Source of the DNA: Rheinheimera oceanensis
Lineage (GTDB): Bacteria; Pseudomonadota; Gammaproteobacteria; Enterobacterales; Alteromonadaceae
Length of the DNA: 64,000 bases
Direction of reading: 5' to 3'
NCBI RefSeq assembly: GCF_018831085.1
Contig: NZ_JAGPNM010000006.1
Location: forward strand, 62,001 to 126,000
The notes under the pieces were generated by a model that did not search any database, was not told where the DNA came from, and saw only the letters and a list, made by a program, of their open reading frames with translations. This document shows, one piece after another, positions 18,535-30,550 of the stretch; within the stretch, counting starts at the first letter, position 1; each line of letters begins with the position of its first letter. A program made the position numbers and the translations under genes.

Positions 18535-19614
18535 GTGGCCAAATTTTTGTTTTTTTTGCTTAAAAGCATCGCCTACGGGCTCGCATTAGCATTTTTGCTG
18601 ATGCTGGTATTTCCCTCTTTTAATCATCTGTCAATACCGCTATTTAAAGCTACTGAAGTCAGCGAAGATAACGCTCCTGTTAGCTATGCTCAGGCAGTGC
18701 GGCGTGCCGCACCTGCGGTGGTTAATGTTTACACCCGCAGCACTCTGGTTGACCCCCGCTCTTTACGCCCACGCACCATCGAACGGCAGGAGCTCGGTTC
18801 CGGCGTAGTAATGAGCTCACAAGGCTATATTCTGACGAACTACCATGTGGTTTACGGTGCTGATCATATTGAAATTGCGTTGCAGGATGGCCGCTGGCTG
18901 GAGGCGGTACTGATTGGCCAGGACGAGCTCACCGATCTGGCCGTATTATATGTGCAGGCAGAGAATTTGCCGGTAATTCCGCAAGATACCGAGCTGGATC
19001 CGCAAGTGGGTGATGTAGTACTGGCAATAGGCAATCCGCTCAATCTGGGGCAAACGATTACCCAGGGTATTATTAGTGCCAATGGCAATACCGGCTTAAG
19101 TTCACGCGGTTATATTGACTTTATGCGGATGGATGCTGCCATAAACCGTGGCAACTCCGGCGGCGCTCTGGTAAACAGTAACGGCACTCTGGTGGGTATT
19201 AATGCTGCCGCTTTTCAGCTGGAAAATCAGGACATTCAGGGTATTTTCTTTGCTATACCCTATAAACTGGCGCTGAACGTTATGCAAAAACTAATCAAAC
19301 ATGGCAAAGTTACCCGCAGCCACCTTGGCGTGTCGGGTGATGCAGTCGTCAATGCAGCCGGCGACCGCTTGATATCATCAGGTCAGACGTTATACGGCCT
19401 TAGCATTACTTCGGTGAACGCCAACGGCCCGGCTGCAGAAGCGGGTTTACAAACCGGTGATATCATTCTGGAAATTGCGGGTAAACGCTTTAGCAGCGTA
19501 CAACAGGCATTGAATATGATTGCAGAAACCGCGCCAAACAGCGAACTGATGCTGACTATTGATCGCAATAATCAACAGTTGGATATTAAAGCAGTTACCC
19601 GCGAATTACGCCGT

Positions 19615-19617
<3 letters not shown>
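18535..19617 (+). CDS. degS: envelope-stress sensor protease DegS
   Basis: Membrane-anchored site-1 protease that cleaves anti-sigma factor RseA when unfolded porin tails bind its PDZ domain, releasing sigma-E. One N-terminal membrane helix (about 5-27), catalytic His104, Asp134 and Ser208 (GNSGGAL), and one PDZ domain (about 265-355). 360 residues. The start is a GTG with no clear ribosome site, so the exact N-terminus is uncertain. Follows degQ. Confidence 0.94.
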
Positions 19618-20890
<1,273 letters not shown>

Positions 20891-20893
20891 TTA

Positions 20894-21151
20894 CTACATC
20901 GGAGGGTTAAGAAGTTTTTCTCTACGCCACTGCTGCGGCGTAAAGGTCTTAATACTGACAGCATGAATAGAACCATCAGCTATCGCAGCCATTAAAGGTG
21001 CATAAATCATTTGTTGTTGTTTAACACGGCTGACATCAGCAAAACAATCGCCCACTGCAATAACGGCATAATGAGAACCTTCTGCAGTCACTTTTACTTC
21101 AGCTAACTGCAATTGCTCAGTCAACAGCTGCTCAATTTGTTTTATTTCCAA
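20894..21151 (-). CDS. ibaG: BolA-family protein IbaG
   Basis: Small BolA-like protein thought to work with monothiol glutaredoxins in Fe-S handling. 85 residues with the BolA core: VTAEGSHYAVIAVGDCF, the QQMIYAPL helix and the C-terminal HAVSIKTFTPQQW. As in E. coli it sits between mlaB and murA. Confidence 0.93.
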   Translation of the reverse strand: MEIKQIEQLLTEQLQLAEVKVTAEGSHYAVIAVGDCFADVSRVKQQQMIYAPLMAAIADGSIHAVSIKTFTPQQWRREKLLNPPM

Positions 21152-21160
21152 AGTTAAACC

Positions 21161-21454
21161 TTAATCTATAACAGGCAATAACGCCCTGACCGCACTGACA
21201 TCTGCTAATGATAACAGCTGTTGCGGTACATTACATAATGCTACAGAAACCCCTTGGCTTTTGGCTACTGCCAGTTGCTGCAGTAACCAGGCTAAGCCCG
21301 CTGTGTCAACGTTATTCAGTGCGATAAAATCAAACCGCACTGAATTTTGCAGGCTATTTAACAGGGTAAAGGGTGAATACAGCATTAACGTATCACGATT
21401 TAACGCACCGGTAAAACGCAAACTGTCGCCGTCCTGCACGATGTTCAACGTCAC
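21161..21454 (-). CDS. mlaB: phospholipid transport STAS protein MlaB
   Basis: Cytoplasmic STAS-domain partner of the MlaFE ABC transporter, needed for its assembly and activity. 97 residues. The STAS core includes VRFDFIALNNVDTAGLAWLL, where the Thr of DTAGL matches the functionally important Thr of MlaB. Overlaps mlaC by 4 bp. Confidence 0.92.
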   Translation of the reverse strand: MTLNIVQDGDSLRFTGALNRDTLMLYSPFTLLNSLQNSVRFDFIALNNVDTAGLAWLLQQLAVAKSQGVSVALCNVPQQLLSLADVSAVRALLPVID

Positions 21455-22104
21455 TTTTCTTCTACCTTAGCAATAGGTGCTTTTGCCTTCTCAACCAGCA
21501 TAGCGGTAACACTGTTAAGGCCTTGCTGGCGGATCAGATTACCCAACTCAGCTCTTTTGCTATCAAGTAATGATATACCTTCAGCTACCATATCAAATAC
21601 CAACCAGCTATCAGTATCTTTCCCACGGCGCAGCTTAAACTCAATATTAATATCAGGCTTACCAGGGTCGATAACCCGGGTACGGATAGAAATGATTTTC
21701 TGATTTTCAGCAATGCGGCCCGGCTCAATCATCACTTTTTGATCGCGGTACTGAGTAAACACACCGGCGTAAGTGGCAACCATATAGTTTTGAAACGCTT
21801 CAACAAACGCCAGTAAATCTTCTCTTGGTGTGTTACGCAGATCAGCGCTGTTACCAATAACACGCAGCGCAGCGTAGCGACTGTCGATGTAAGGCACCAG
21901 TTCTTCATTAACAATCAGCCGTAATGTTTCAGGATCGGCCTGAATTTTACTTTGATCCTGAGCAATGCGGCTAAACGTTTTGTCTGCCAGCACTTCCATC
22001 ATCTTATAGGGATCAGTATAGGTATCTGTCGATGCGTTCGCAGAAGAAATGTAGCCACTTGCTGCGACCAGAAAAGCCATTAAGAATGCATAAAGTTTCA
22101 TCAT
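21451..22104 (-). CDS. mlaC: periplasmic phospholipid-binding protein MlaC
   Basis: Shuttles phospholipid between the outer-membrane MlaA complex and MlaFEDB. A signal peptide (about 1-24) precedes the conserved MlaC fold with DPYKMMEVLADKTFSRI near the N-terminus. 217 residues. The start codon overlaps the mlaD stop. Two adjacent ATGs make the exact start ambiguous by one residue. Confidence 0.94.
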   Translation of the reverse strand: MMKLYAFLMAFLVAASGYISSANASTDTYTDPYKMMEVLADKTFSRIAQDQSKIQADPETLRLIVNEELVPYIDSRYAALRVIGNSADLRNTPREDLLAFVEAFQNYMVATYAGVFTQYRDQKVMIEPGRIAENQKIISIRTRVIDPGKPDINIEFKLRRGKDTDSWLVFDMVAEGISLLDSKRAELGNLIRQQGLNSVTAMLVEKAKAPIAKVEEK

Positions 22105-22568
22105 CAGTTCCCGCGGTTAAATAAGAATTGTCCAATCAGCTCTTCCAGTACCAGCGCTGACTTGGTGTCTTCGATGTAGTCACCATCAACCAGAATTTCA
22201 ACGGTTTCATCAAGAAAACCCGGCTGTAACCCTAAGTATTGTTCACCCAGCAAGCCAGATGTCAGAATAGCCAGCGTGCTGGTTTCCGGGAAATTACTGT
22301 AATTGCTGTTAATTTCCAGCGTTACTACCGGGGTGTAAAAGGTGGTGTCCAGTTGTATTGCTGCCACACGGCCTACTACTACCCCGCCAACTTTCACCGG
22401 TGAACGTACTTTCAGACCACCAATATTCTCAAATTTCGCATATAAGCGATAATTTTGACTACTCGCTCCCATGCCAGTGCTGGCAACTTGCAACGACAAC
22501 ATCAGAAATGCTGCTATTGCTAATACGATGAAGCAACCTACTAAAATTTCAATTTTCCGTGTGGTCAT
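22104..22568 (-). CDS. mlaD: phospholipid transport MCE protein MlaD
   Basis: Membrane-anchored hexameric MCE protein on the periplasmic side of MlaFE. An N-terminal helix (KIEILVGCFIVLAIAAFLML) is followed by the MCE domain (FENIGGLKVRSPVKVGGVVVG). The protein ends with a short hydrophobic helix after DTKSALVLEELIGQF. I start at the internal ATG 22568, which aligns with E. coli MlaD; 154 residues, lacking the long C-terminal tail of the E. coli protein. Confidence 0.94.
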   Translation of the reverse strand: MTTRKIEILVGCFIVLAIAAFLMLSLQVASTGMGASSQNYRLYAKFENIGGLKVRSPVKVGGVVVGRVAAIQLDTTFYTPVVTLEINSNYSNFPETSTLAILTSGLLGEQYLGLQPGFLDETVEILVDGDYIEDTKSALVLEELIGQFLFNRGN

Positions 22569-22569
22569 G

Positions 22570-23352
22570 TTATCCACCAAACATTAATGCAGTTAAAATA
22601 AAGTCAAAACCCAACACTGCCAGCGATGCAGTAACAACAGTTTGCGTTGTTGCCCGGCTGATGCCCTCAGATGTGGGTACAGCGTCATAGCCTTTGTGCA
22701 GAGCAATCCAGATAACGATAAGAGCGAATACGATACTTTTTATAATACCGTTGACAACATCGTCATAAAAATCGACGTTTGCCTGCATAGCAGACCAGTA
22801 ACCACCGCCGTCAACACCAAGCCAGTCAACACCAACCAGATGTCCACCCAGAATACCCACCGCGGTAAAAATTATCGCCAGTAATGGCAAACTAATTACG
22901 CCAGCCCAGAAGCGTGGTGCAATGATGCGTCGCAGCGGGTCTACCGCCATCATTTCCATGCTGGATAGCTGCTCTGTGGCTTTCATCAGGCCAATTTCTG
23001 CCGTTAACGCACTACCCGCCCGTCCGGCAAACAGCAAGGCGGCAACCACGGGGCCCAGCTCACGTAACAAACTTAGTGCTACCAGAGGCCCAAGCATTTG
23101 CTCGGCACCAAACTTCACCAGCACGGTATAGCCCTGTAATGCCAGCACCATACCAATAAACAAACCGGATACCAGAATAATCAGTAAAGACAGCACACCG
23201 ATAACGTACAGCTGTTTTATCAGTAATGGTAAGCCTTTACGAACATTCGGAACACCAATAATAGAGCCAAACAACATAATGCCAGCACGGCCAAAGCCGG
23301 TAATGCTGTTAATCGTTGCCGCGCCCAGTTGCTGTAACTTATCTGCAATCAC
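22570..23352 (-). CDS. mlaE: phospholipid ABC transporter permease MlaE
   Basis: Permease subunit of the Mla transporter. 260 residues, the same as E. coli, with five or six membrane segments. The family block [23 protein letters not shown] carries the coupling and EQxR-like residues (abridged here). Overlaps mlaF by 4 bp. Confidence 0.95.
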   Translation of the reverse strand: MIADKLQQLGAATINSITGFGRAGIMLFGSIIGVPNVRKGLPLLIKQLYVIGVLSLLIILVSGLFIGMVLALQGYTVLVKFGAEQMLGPLVALSLLRELGPVVAALLFAGRAGSALTAEIGLMKATEQLSSMEMMAVDPLRRIIAPRFWAGVISLPLLAIIFTAVGILGGHLVGVDWLGVDGGGYWSAMQANVDFYDDVVNGIIKSIVFALIVIWIALHKGYDAVPTSEGISRATTQTVVTASLAVLGFDFILTALMFGG

Positions 23353-24152
23353 CTGGTTAACTCCATTAATTCCTGCTCGTACGGTGCGGCTTTGAAATGG
23401 AATGGCACAGCGCCGTCGGCTTCGCCTTTGAGGAACTGCTGCACTAATGCGGACGGATCATTGCGCAATTGCTCCGGTGTTCCTTGCCCAATCACGGTTT
23501 GCTCAGCAACAACATACACATAATCAGCAATACTCATTACTTCGGTCACGTCATGCGATACCACAACAGACGTGAGGCCCAGCGCGTTGTTCAGCGAGCG
23601 GATCAGCCGCACTATCACCCCCATTGAAATAGGGTCCTGGCCAGCAAAAGGTTCATCATACATAATCAGCTCAGGGTCCAGTGCTATTGCTCTGGCCAGT
23701 GCAGCGCGCCTGGCCATACCACCGGACAACTCGGCAGGCATTAAGTCGCGGGCGCCCCGCAGACCAACGGCTTCGAGCTTCATTAGTACCATCAACCGGA
23801 TTAGCGCTTCAGGCAGACGTGTATGTTCACGGATCGGAAACGCCACATTGTCAAACACAGACATTTCGGTAAACAGAGCGCCGCTTTGAAACAACATACT
23901 CATTTTTTTGCGCGCCTGATACAGTTCACGTCGCGACAATGATGGTATATCCTGCCCCTCAAACAAAATTTTGCCACTGTCTGGTTTTAACTGGCCACCG
24001 ATTAAGCGCAACAAAGTCGTTTTGCCTATGCCGCTGGGGCCCATAATGGCAGTAACCTTGCCGCGGGCAAACTGCATGTTCAAATCACAGTAAATTATCC
24101 GCTCACCTCTGCTAAAAGTCAGGTGCTGGATATCAATCAGCGTATCAGCCAA
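23349..24152 (-). CDS. mlaF: phospholipid ABC transporter ATPase MlaF
   Basis: ATPase of the Mla system that maintains outer-membrane lipid asymmetry. Walker [13 protein letters not shown] signature [11 protein letters not shown], Walker [14 protein letters not shown] and the switch His in VVSHD are present. The open frame continues to 24245, but a TTG at 24152 with GGAGAG seven bases upstream gives 267 residues and aligns with E. coli MlaF (269). I use that start. First gene of the operon, divergent from yrbG. Confidence 0.93.
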   Translation of the reverse strand: MADTLIDIQHLTFSRGERIIYCDLNMQFARGKVTAIMGPSGIGKTTLLRLIGGQLKPDSGKILFEGQDIPSLSRRELYQARKKMSMLFQSGALFTEMSVFDNVAFPIREHTRLPEALIRLMVLMKLEAVGLRGARDLMPAELSGGMARRAALARAIALDPELIMYDEPFAGQDPISMGVIVRLIRSLNNALGLTSVVVSHDVTEVMSIADYVYVVAEQTVIGQGTPEQLRNDPSALVQQFLKGEADGAVPFHFKAAPYEQELMELTR

Positions 24153-24435
24153 ACTCTTCTCTCCGCTTATCGCAGCTATACTGTTTGCTGCGCTCCCACA
24201 ACCTGATATGGCAGACAATATACATACATTAGTGTATGTTTTCAATCAGACTGCTGCTAAAGTTGTATTATTGTAAACGTGTTCCGGCTTAAAGTCGTTA
24301 CATAAAATCGTAACAAAGTATGCGAAAAATCGATATTCGCGCCGTATGGCAGCTTTTTTTGCAATTCGCGCCGATAAGCAGGAAAATACCACACGATATC
24401 TTACACAAAACTTACACAGAACAGGGAACTACATA

Positions 24436-25413
24436 TTGTCACCTTTGCTACTCGCTATTATTTTCGTCATTGTTGGTCTGGTCCTGCTGCTTTGGAGTGC
24501 AGACCGTTTTGTTTTTGGTGCCTCTTCTGTAGCCCGTTCTGCGGGCATATCCCCAATGATAATTGGCCTGACTATAGTGGCTATGGGTTCTTCAGCACCG
24601 GAGATGCTGGTTTCTGCTAATGCCGCCTGGCACGGCCGTCTTGATACCTCTGTCGGCAATGCGCTTGGTTCTAATATCACCAATATTTTGCTGGTTATCG
24701 GTGCCGCTGCGCTGTTAAAGCCTATTGCAGTCTCTTCACTTACGTTAAAACGTGAATATCCGCTGGTGTTACTGTGTACCTTGTTGGGTTATTTCTTTAT
24801 CTCTGATAACAACTTAAGCCGTATCGAAGGTATTATGTTGCTGGTCGCTTTTGCCGGCTTTATATGCCTAATGGTGTACTGGGGCAAAAATGCCAGCAGT
24901 GATGACCCATTAATCAGCGAAATAAACCGTGAAATACCTGATTATGCACCTTTGCCTAAGGCATTGTTATGGGTGTTTATCGGGCTGTTAGTGTTACTGG
25001 CCAGTTCACAGTTGCTGGTGCATGGTGCGGTGACAATAGCCCGTTATGCCGGTATGAGCGATTTGGTAATAGGTTTGACCATTATTGCTATAGGCACCAG
25101 TTTACCTGAATTGGCAGCGAGTATTATTGGTATTCTTAAAGGCGAGGATGATCTGGCACTTGGCAATATTATCGGCTCAAATATTTTTAATATTCTGGCC
25201 GTTATGGGAATTGGCGCAGTGATACATCCGTCAGTGCTGGACCCGATGGCTGGCAGCCGTGACAGTTATGTGATGATAGGTGCAACTTTGCTGATGCTGG
25301 TGATGTCATTTCGTTTTGGCCGTATCCGGCGGATAAACCGTATTGAAGGTTTGCTGCTGCTGGCAGGTTTTTTTGGTTATCAGTACCTGCTGTTTACCAC
25401 TATACAGGCTTGA
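24436..25413 (+). CDS. yrbG: Ca2+/Na+ antiporter family protein (YrbG)
   Basis: Inner-membrane cation/Ca2+ exchanger family with ten or so helices. The two inverted alpha repeats are visible: GLTIVAMGSSAPEMLVS with ALGSNITNILLV, and GLTIIAIGTSLPELAAS with IIGSNIFNILAV. The frame opens at 24346, but the stretch before residue 31 is hydrophilic and unlike the family. A TTG at 24436 with AGGGA upstream starts directly at the first helix. Divergent from mlaF and followed by kdsD, as in E. coli. Substrate is inferred from the family. Confidence 0.88.
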   Translation: MSPLLLAIIFVIVGLVLLLWSADRFVFGASSVARSAGISPMIIGLTIVAMGSSAPEMLVSANAAWHGRLDTSVGNALGSNITNILLVIGAAALLKPIAVSSLTLKREYPLVLLCTLLGYFFISDNNLSRIEGIMLLVAFAGFICLMVYWGKNASSDDPLISEINREIPDYAPLPKALLWVFIGLLVLLASSQLLVHGAVTIARYAGMSDLVIGLTIIAIGTSLPELAASIIGILKGEDDLALGNIIGSNIFNILAVMGIGAVIHPSVLDPMAGSRDSYVMIGATLLMLVMSFRFGRIRRINRIEGLLLLAGFFGYQYLLFTTIQA

Positions 25414-25423
25414 TGGAAGTAAT

Positions 25424-26392
25424 ATGACTACCGACTTTCGTATCAGAGCTGCTGAAGTTATCAGAATTGAAGCAGCCGCAGTTGAGCAACTGCAACAATA
25501 TCTGAATGCCGATTTTAACCTGGCATGTCAGCTTATTTTTGACAGTAAAGGCAAAACTATTGTGTCTGGTATGGGCAAATCAGGCCATATTGGCAGCAAA
25601 ATTGCCGCAACACTGGCATCTACCGGCACGCCGGCGTTTTTTGTTCACCCGGGAGAAGCCAGCCATGGTGATCTGGGTATGTTGTCAGTCGATGATGTAG
25701 TAATAGCCATTTCTAACTCCGGTGAAACAGCAGAAATACTAACCATTATTCCGGTGATAAAACGCCTGGGCATAAAACTGATTGCCATGACAGGCAACCC
25801 CGCCTCAACACTGGCTAAGCTGGCTGATGCCCACTTGTGTGTTAAGGTTGAGCAGGAGGCCTGTCCACTGGGCCTGGCACCTACTGCAAGCACCACCGCC
25901 ACCCTCGCTATGGGTGATGCATTGGCAGTGGCACTGCTGGATGCCAGAGGCTTCTCAGCTGATGATTTTGCGCTGTCGCATCCTGGCGGCAGTTTGGGCC
26001 GTAAATTACTGCTGCGACTGGACGATATTATGCACCGCTCAGACCAGGTACCAGTGGTAGTGCAAACAGCATCAATTAAAGATGCGTTGCTGGAAATATC
26101 CAAAAAAGGCCTGGGTATGACCGCAGTGGTAGATGAACAGGGCCGGATGGCGGGCATTTTTACCGATGGTGACCTGCGCCGTATTCTGGATCAGCGCTAC
26201 GACATTCACACCAATTTGATTGCAGAAGTCATGACACGCAAATGCATTACCGCCAATGCACAGATGCTGGCGGCAGAGGCGCTGCAAATTATGCAGCAGA
26301 AGAAAATTAATGGCCTGATTGTGGTTGATGAAGCACAAGTGCCAATTGGTGCAATGAATATGCACGATTTACTGCGTGCCGGAGTACTATAA
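25424..26392 (+). CDS. kdsD: arabinose-5-phosphate isomerase
   Basis: Converts ribulose 5-phosphate to arabinose 5-phosphate, the first step to Kdo of LPS. The SIS domain (IVSGMGKSGHIGSKIAATLAS, AISNSGETAEI) is followed by two CBS motifs in the C-terminal third. 322 residues against 328 in E. coli. The ATG at 25424 follows the yrbG stop by 10 bp. Confidence 0.95.
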   Translation: MTTDFRIRAAEVIRIEAAAVEQLQQYLNADFNLACQLIFDSKGKTIVSGMGKSGHIGSKIAATLASTGTPAFFVHPGEASHGDLGMLSVDDVVIAISNSGETAEILTIIPVIKRLGIKLIAMTGNPASTLAKLADAHLCVKVEQEACPLGLAPTASTTATLAMGDALAVALLDARGFSADDFALSHPGGSLGRKLLLRLDDIMHRSDQVPVVVQTASIKDALLEISKKGLGMTAVVDEQGRMAGIFTDGDLRRILDQRYDIHTNLIAEVMTRKCITANAQMLAAEALQIMQQKKINGLIVVDEAQVPIGAMNMHDLLRAGVL

Positions 26393-26393
26393 C

Positions 26394-26948
26394 ATGTCGT
26401 TGTTTAACACGCTGTATCAGCCGGTACCTGACAGTATTATTCATAAAGCCAAAGCCATAAAGCTGCTGATATGTGATGTTGACGGCGTATTTTCTGATGG
26501 CCGTATTTATTTGGGTAATCACGGCGAAGAATTAAAAGCCTTTCATACCCGCGACGGCTACGGCGTTAAAGCGCTGCGCCAGGCCGGAACAGAGGTTGCA
26601 GTGATTACCGGCCGCAACTCAGCCATAGTGCAACAGCGTATGACTGCACTGACTGTACCTTATATTTATCAGGGTCAGGAAAATAAACTGGCTGCATTTG
26701 CTGATTTGTGCCGGCAACTGCAACTAACGTCTGAACAGATTGCCTATATAGGTGACGATCTGGCTGACTGGGCAGTAATGCAGCACTGCGGTTTATCTGT
26801 GGCAGTGAAAGATGCACACCCATATCTGCGCCAGCATGCTCATTACATTACCACTATGGCCGGCGGCTTTGGTGCAGTGCGTGAGCTCTGTGATTTAATA
26901 CTGATTAGCCAGCAGCACTTTGGCCTTTTTGATGGTAGCAGTTCATGA
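26394..26948 (+). CDS. kdsC: 3-deoxy-D-manno-octulosonate 8-phosphate phosphatase
   Basis: HAD-family phosphatase that releases Kdo from Kdo-8-phosphate. The nucleophile motif is CDVDGVFSDGRI, the Thr/Ser motif is VAVITGRNS, and the acidic Mg site is YIGDDLADW. The ATG at 26394 lies one base after the kdsD stop. 184 residues. Confidence 0.95.
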   Translation: MSLFNTLYQPVPDSIIHKAKAIKLLICDVDGVFSDGRIYLGNHGEELKAFHTRDGYGVKALRQAGTEVAVITGRNSAIVQQRMTALTVPYIYQGQENKLAAFADLCRQLQLTSEQIAYIGDDLADWAVMQHCGLSVAVKDAHPYLRQHAHYITTMAGGFGAVRELCDLILISQQHFGLFDGSSS

Positions 26949-27499
26949 GAAAGTTGCTTGTTTTACTGGTACTTTTATTAGCAGGCACCGCAGCTTATTT
27001 ATGGTTTGAACCTGAAGACAATCCGGATGCCTTGCAAACGGATCAGGAATTATTACCCGATTATGTGGCAGAAAACATTACCCGGACCTTGTATAACGAA
27101 GAAGGTTACCGCGCTGACTCTGTCACTGCCTTACGGCTGGAACACTTTGAGTTGCTGGGCTTTACCCAGTTTGAGCAACCGGTGTATACGTTATTTAATG
27201 AAGAATTTCAGCCCAGTTGGCAAGCCAGCAGTAAATACGCTATCTGGTTCCCACAGGACAAAATAATTCTTGAGCAACAGGTCATTATTGAAAGTTTACT
27301 GCAAAATGAGCTGGTTGAGCGCATAGAAACAGATACACTGGAGATGTTATTTCCTGATAACAGGTTGCAAAATAACCAACCGGTCTACATTCATGGTAAA
27401 GGGTTTTACATTGAAGGTATTGGTTTGCAGGCAGATTTAACAGAAAGAACGCTGCAATTAGTCCAACATCAAAAAACGGTATATCGTAATGAAGATTAA
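26945..27499 (+). CDS. lptC: LPS export protein LptC
   Basis: Bitopic inner-membrane component of the LPS transport bridge. An N-terminal helix (residues 3-20, KLLVLLVLLLAGTAAYLW) precedes a periplasmic beta-jellyroll domain. 184 residues, close to E. coli's 191. Overlaps kdsC by 4 bp and lptA by 11 bp. Confidence 0.93.
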   Translation: MRKLLVLLVLLLAGTAAYLWFEPEDNPDALQTDQELLPDYVAENITRTLYNEEGYRADSVTALRLEHFELLGFTQFEQPVYTLFNEEFQPSWQASSKYAIWFPQDKIILEQQVIIESLLQNELVERIETDTLEMLFPDNRLQNNQPVYIHGKGFYIEGIGLQADLTERTLQLVQHQKTVYRNED

Positions 27500-27980
27500 C
27501 ATACTTCCGGCTGTAGCCCTGCTACTGTGCAGCTTATCTGTACAGGCGAATCAACCCGACTACACCCAGCAAATTCAGATAGATGCTGATAATTTATCTT
27601 CAGTTAAAGAAAATGTGCTTACTTATCGTAACAATGTTGTGGTTACTCAGGGCTCGCTGCGGCTAAAAGCCGATCAGTTGGAAATTAATGCCACCGCCGG
27701 CAAAGGTAATGAAGTGTATATCGCCACCGGCAATCCTGTTACCTACTCTCAGTTACTGGCAGACGGCCAGCAAGTTACCGCTCAGGCCAAAGAAATGCGC
27801 TACGAGCCGGCAAACCGCACCCTGACATTCAGCGGCGAAGCAGAACTGGCACAAAGTGGCAGCGTGGTAAAGGCATCCACCATTCGTTATAACGTAGAAA
27901 AGCAGGAACTGAGTGCCGAGAGCAACGAGTCAAAGCGCGTGACAACCATTTTCACGCCAGAGGAAAAAAATAACCCATGA
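27489..27980 (+). CDS. lptA: LPS export periplasmic bridge protein LptA
   Basis: Forms the periplasmic bridge between LptC and LptD. Signal peptide (1-20, ending VQA), then the OstA-type fold starting [20 protein letters not shown]. 163 residues against 185 in E. coli. Overlaps lptB by 4 bp. Confidence 0.94.
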   Translation: MKINILPAVALLLCSLSVQANQPDYTQQIQIDADNLSSVKENVLTYRNNVVVTQGSLRLKADQLEINATAGKGNEVYIATGNPVTYSQLLADGQQVTAQAKEMRYEPANRTLTFSGEAELAQSGSVVKASTIRYNVEKQELSAESNESKRVTTIFTPEEKNNP

Positions 27981-28699
27981 AGTTAGTTGCGTCGCATCTG
28001 GCCAAAAGCTACAAAGGCCGACAGGTGGTTAAAGATGTCAGCCTTGAAGTTAATGCGGGACAGATTGTAGGCTTGCTGGGGCCAAATGGTGCAGGCAAAA
28101 CCACTACTTTTTATATGATTGTCGGCTTGGTTCCGTCAGATAAGGGCCATATTGTTCTGGGTGACAAAGATATCACTTTTGATCCTATTCATACCCGTGC
28201 GCGCCAGGGTATTGGCTATCTGCCCCAGGAAAGCTCAATTTTTCGTAAACTGACAGTACACGATAACCTGTTGGCTATTTTGCAAACCCGTAAAGATCTC
28301 AGCCGCAGCAAACGTGAAGAAATAGCAGATGACTTACTGGAAGAGTTTCATATCGGTCATATAAAACACAGTCTGGGTATGAGTCTATCTGGCGGAGAGC
28401 GGCGCAGGGTAGAAATTGCCCGGGCGCTGGCGGCTAATCCGGCGTTTATTTTGCTGGATGAACCTTTTGCCGGTGTCGACCCTATTTCAGTGCTTGATAT
28501 AAAAAAAATTATCCAGCACTTAGGTCAGCGTGGTATCGGTGTATTAATTACTGACCACAATGTGCGTGAAACCCTTGATGTGTGTGAAATTGCTTATATT
28601 GTCAGCCACGGTGAGCTGATAGCCTCCGGGCCACCGCAACAGGTTCTGGCAGATCAGAAGGTGCGCGATGTATACCTGGGTGAGCAATTCAGGCTATAG
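27977..28699 (+). CDS. lptB: LPS export ABC transporter ATPase LptB
   Basis: Powers LPS extraction from the inner membrane with LptFG. Walker [10 protein letters not shown], signature [15 protein letters not shown], Walker [14 protein letters not shown] and switch His in ITDHNVRE. 240 residues, the typical length. Confidence 0.97.
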   Translation: MKLVASHLAKSYKGRQVVKDVSLEVNAGQIVGLLGPNGAGKTTTFYMIVGLVPSDKGHIVLGDKDITFDPIHTRARQGIGYLPQESSIFRKLTVHDNLLAILQTRKDLSRSKREEIADDLLEEFHIGHIKHSLGMSLSGGERRRVEIARALAANPAFILLDEPFAGVDPISVLDIKKIIQHLGQRGIGVLITDHNVRETLDVCEIAYIVSHGELIASGPPQQVLADQKVRDVYLGEQFRL

Positions 28700-28747
28700 T
28701 TAGCAAAAATAATAACAGCGTATCATTCAGGAGAACGGTAGAAGTAC

Positions 28748-30229
28748 ATGAAGCCCTCTTTGCAACTTCGCTTAGGACAGCAGCTAACCATGACGCCGCA
28801 GTTGCAGCAGGCTATACGCCTGCTCCAGCTGTCGACAATTGAGTTGCAACAGGAAATTCAGGAAGCTCTGGACGCCAACCCTTTACTTGAAGCTGAAGAT
28901 GATTTTGACAGCTTCCCGGAGGCGGCAACCCAGGCTGAACGGAATGATTATGCAGACACTGCTGAAACCCAGGCAACTGACGACAACTACGAACCCTCTG
29001 AACCCGATACCAGTGAGGCAATGACTGAACAAAACATTCAGGAAGACTTGCCACTGGACAATAACTGGGATGACTTAGTCAGCGCCGCTCCGGTCAGTGC
29101 AGGTAATGGTGCCGACGAAGATTATATTTATCAGGGCGAAACGTCTGAAACCCTGCAAGACTATTTGCGCTGGCAGATGCAGCTAACGCCTTTTTCCGAC
29201 ACTGACCGCGTTATTGCCGAAATTATTATTGAAGCCATTGACCCCAATGGCCTGCTAACTATCAGTTGCGACGAGATCCTTGAATCGCTGGGCATGGACG
29301 ATATTGAAGCCGATGAAGTTGAAGCGGTAATAAAACGTATTCAGCTGTTTGATCCTGTGGGGGTGGCCGCCCGTTCAGTACAGGAGTGCCTGCTGGTACA
29401 GTTGCGCCAGTTCGATCCTGCTACACCTTACCTTGCCGATGCACAAAAACTGATCCGTGATCATACTGAATTTTTAGCCAACCGCGACTTTCGTTCTTTG
29501 ATGCGTGTGACTAAACTCAAAGAAGACGAGTTAAAAGAAGTCATGCAGTTAATTCACAGCCTGAACCCAAGGCCAGGTGCAGATGTTATCCGGGAAGAAC
29601 AGCAATATGTCATACCTGATGTCAGCGTAATAAAAGTGAAGGGCCGCTGGCAGGTAGAGCTAAACCCGGACGCTATGCCCAAGGTGCGTATTAACCAGCA
29701 GTACGCGGCAATGTCCAGAACAGCTAAAAGCAGTGCCGATATGCAGTTTATCCGCTCGCATCTGCAAGAAGCTAAGTGGTTTTTAAAAAGTCTGGAAAGC
29801 CGTAACGAGACACTGCTGAAAGTAGCCAACTGTATCGTGCAGCAACAGCAAGCCTTTTTTGAGCATGGTGAAGAAGCCATGAAACCTATGGTACTGAATG
29901 ACGTAGCAGAAATGGTAGGTATGCATGAATCCACTATTTCACGTGTTACTACGCAGAAGTATATGCATACACCGCGAGGTATTTTTGAACTTAAGTTCTT
30001 CTTTTCAAGTCATGTTAGTACAGAGAGTGGTGGCGAATGCTCATCCACTGCTATCCGCGCCTTTATAAAGAAATTAGTGGCGGCGGAGAATCCAGCCAAA
30101 CCGCTTAGTGACAGTAAAATGGCTGATATTCTGCTTGAGCAAGGCATAAACGTAGCGCGGCGTACTATTGCCAAGTATCGTGAATCTTTGTTTATTCCGC
30201 CGTCAAATCAACGCAAGACCTTGATGTAA
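28748..30229 (+). CDS. rpoN: RNA polymerase sigma-54 factor
   Basis: Enhancer-dependent sigma factor. The Gln/Leu-rich region I ([18 protein letters not shown]), the acidic region II, the core-binding region and the C-terminal RpoN box [10 protein letters not shown] are all present. 493 residues. Sits between lptB and hpf as in most gammaproteobacteria, tying it to the nitrogen-PTS genes downstream. Confidence 0.97.
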   Translation: MKPSLQLRLGQQLTMTPQLQQAIRLLQLSTIELQQEIQEALDANPLLEAEDDFDSFPEAATQAERNDYADTAETQATDDNYEPSEPDTSEAMTEQNIQEDLPLDNNWDDLVSAAPVSAGNGADEDYIYQGETSETLQDYLRWQMQLTPFSDTDRVIAEIIIEAIDPNGLLTISCDEILESLGMDDIEADEVEAVIKRIQLFDPVGVAARSVQECLLVQLRQFDPATPYLADAQKLIRDHTEFLANRDFRSLMRVTKLKEDELKEVMQLIHSLNPRPGADVIREEQQYVIPDVSVIKVKGRWQVELNPDAMPKVRINQQYAAMSRTAKSSADMQFIRSHLQEAKWFLKSLESRNETLLKVANCIVQQQQAFFEHGEEAMKPMVLNDVAEMVGMHESTISRVTTQKYMHTPRGIFELKFFFSSHVSTESGGECSSTAIRAFIKKLVAAENPAKPLSDSKMADILLEQGINVARRTIAKYRESLFIPPSNQRKTLM

Positions 30230-30255
30230 GTCAGCCTAAAAGAAGGAATATGTCT

Positions 30256-30543
30256 ATGCAAATCAATCTAACTGGTCGTCATGTTGAAATTACAACTGCA
30301 TTAAAAGAATACGTTGACACCAAATTTGCTAAACTGGAACGCCATTTTGATCATATAAACAATGTACATGTGATCCTAAACGTGGAAAAATTAAAGCAGA
30401 TCGCAGAAGCTAAGCTGCATTTGAATGGTGGCGAGGTCTTTGCGGTTTCCGAAGACGAGAATATGTACGCAGCCATCGACCAGTTAATAGACAAGCTGGA
30501 TCGTCAGGTCATTAAACACAAAGAGAAAATAGCCCGGCACTAA
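30256..30543 (+). CDS. hpf: ribosome hibernation promoting factor
   Basis: Binds the 30S decoding region and promotes 100S dimers in stationary phase. MQINLTGRHVEITTALKEYV opens the short HPF fold; there is no C-terminal extension. I start at the second ATG (30256), which gives 95 residues as in E. coli. The first (30250) adds two residues and is only three bases from the ribosome site. Confidence 0.94.
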   Translation: MQINLTGRHVEITTALKEYVDTKFAKLERHFDHINNVHVILNVEKLKQIAEAKLHLNGGEVFAVSEDENMYAAIDQLIDKLDRQVIKHKEKIARH

Positions 30544-30550
30544 ATAAATT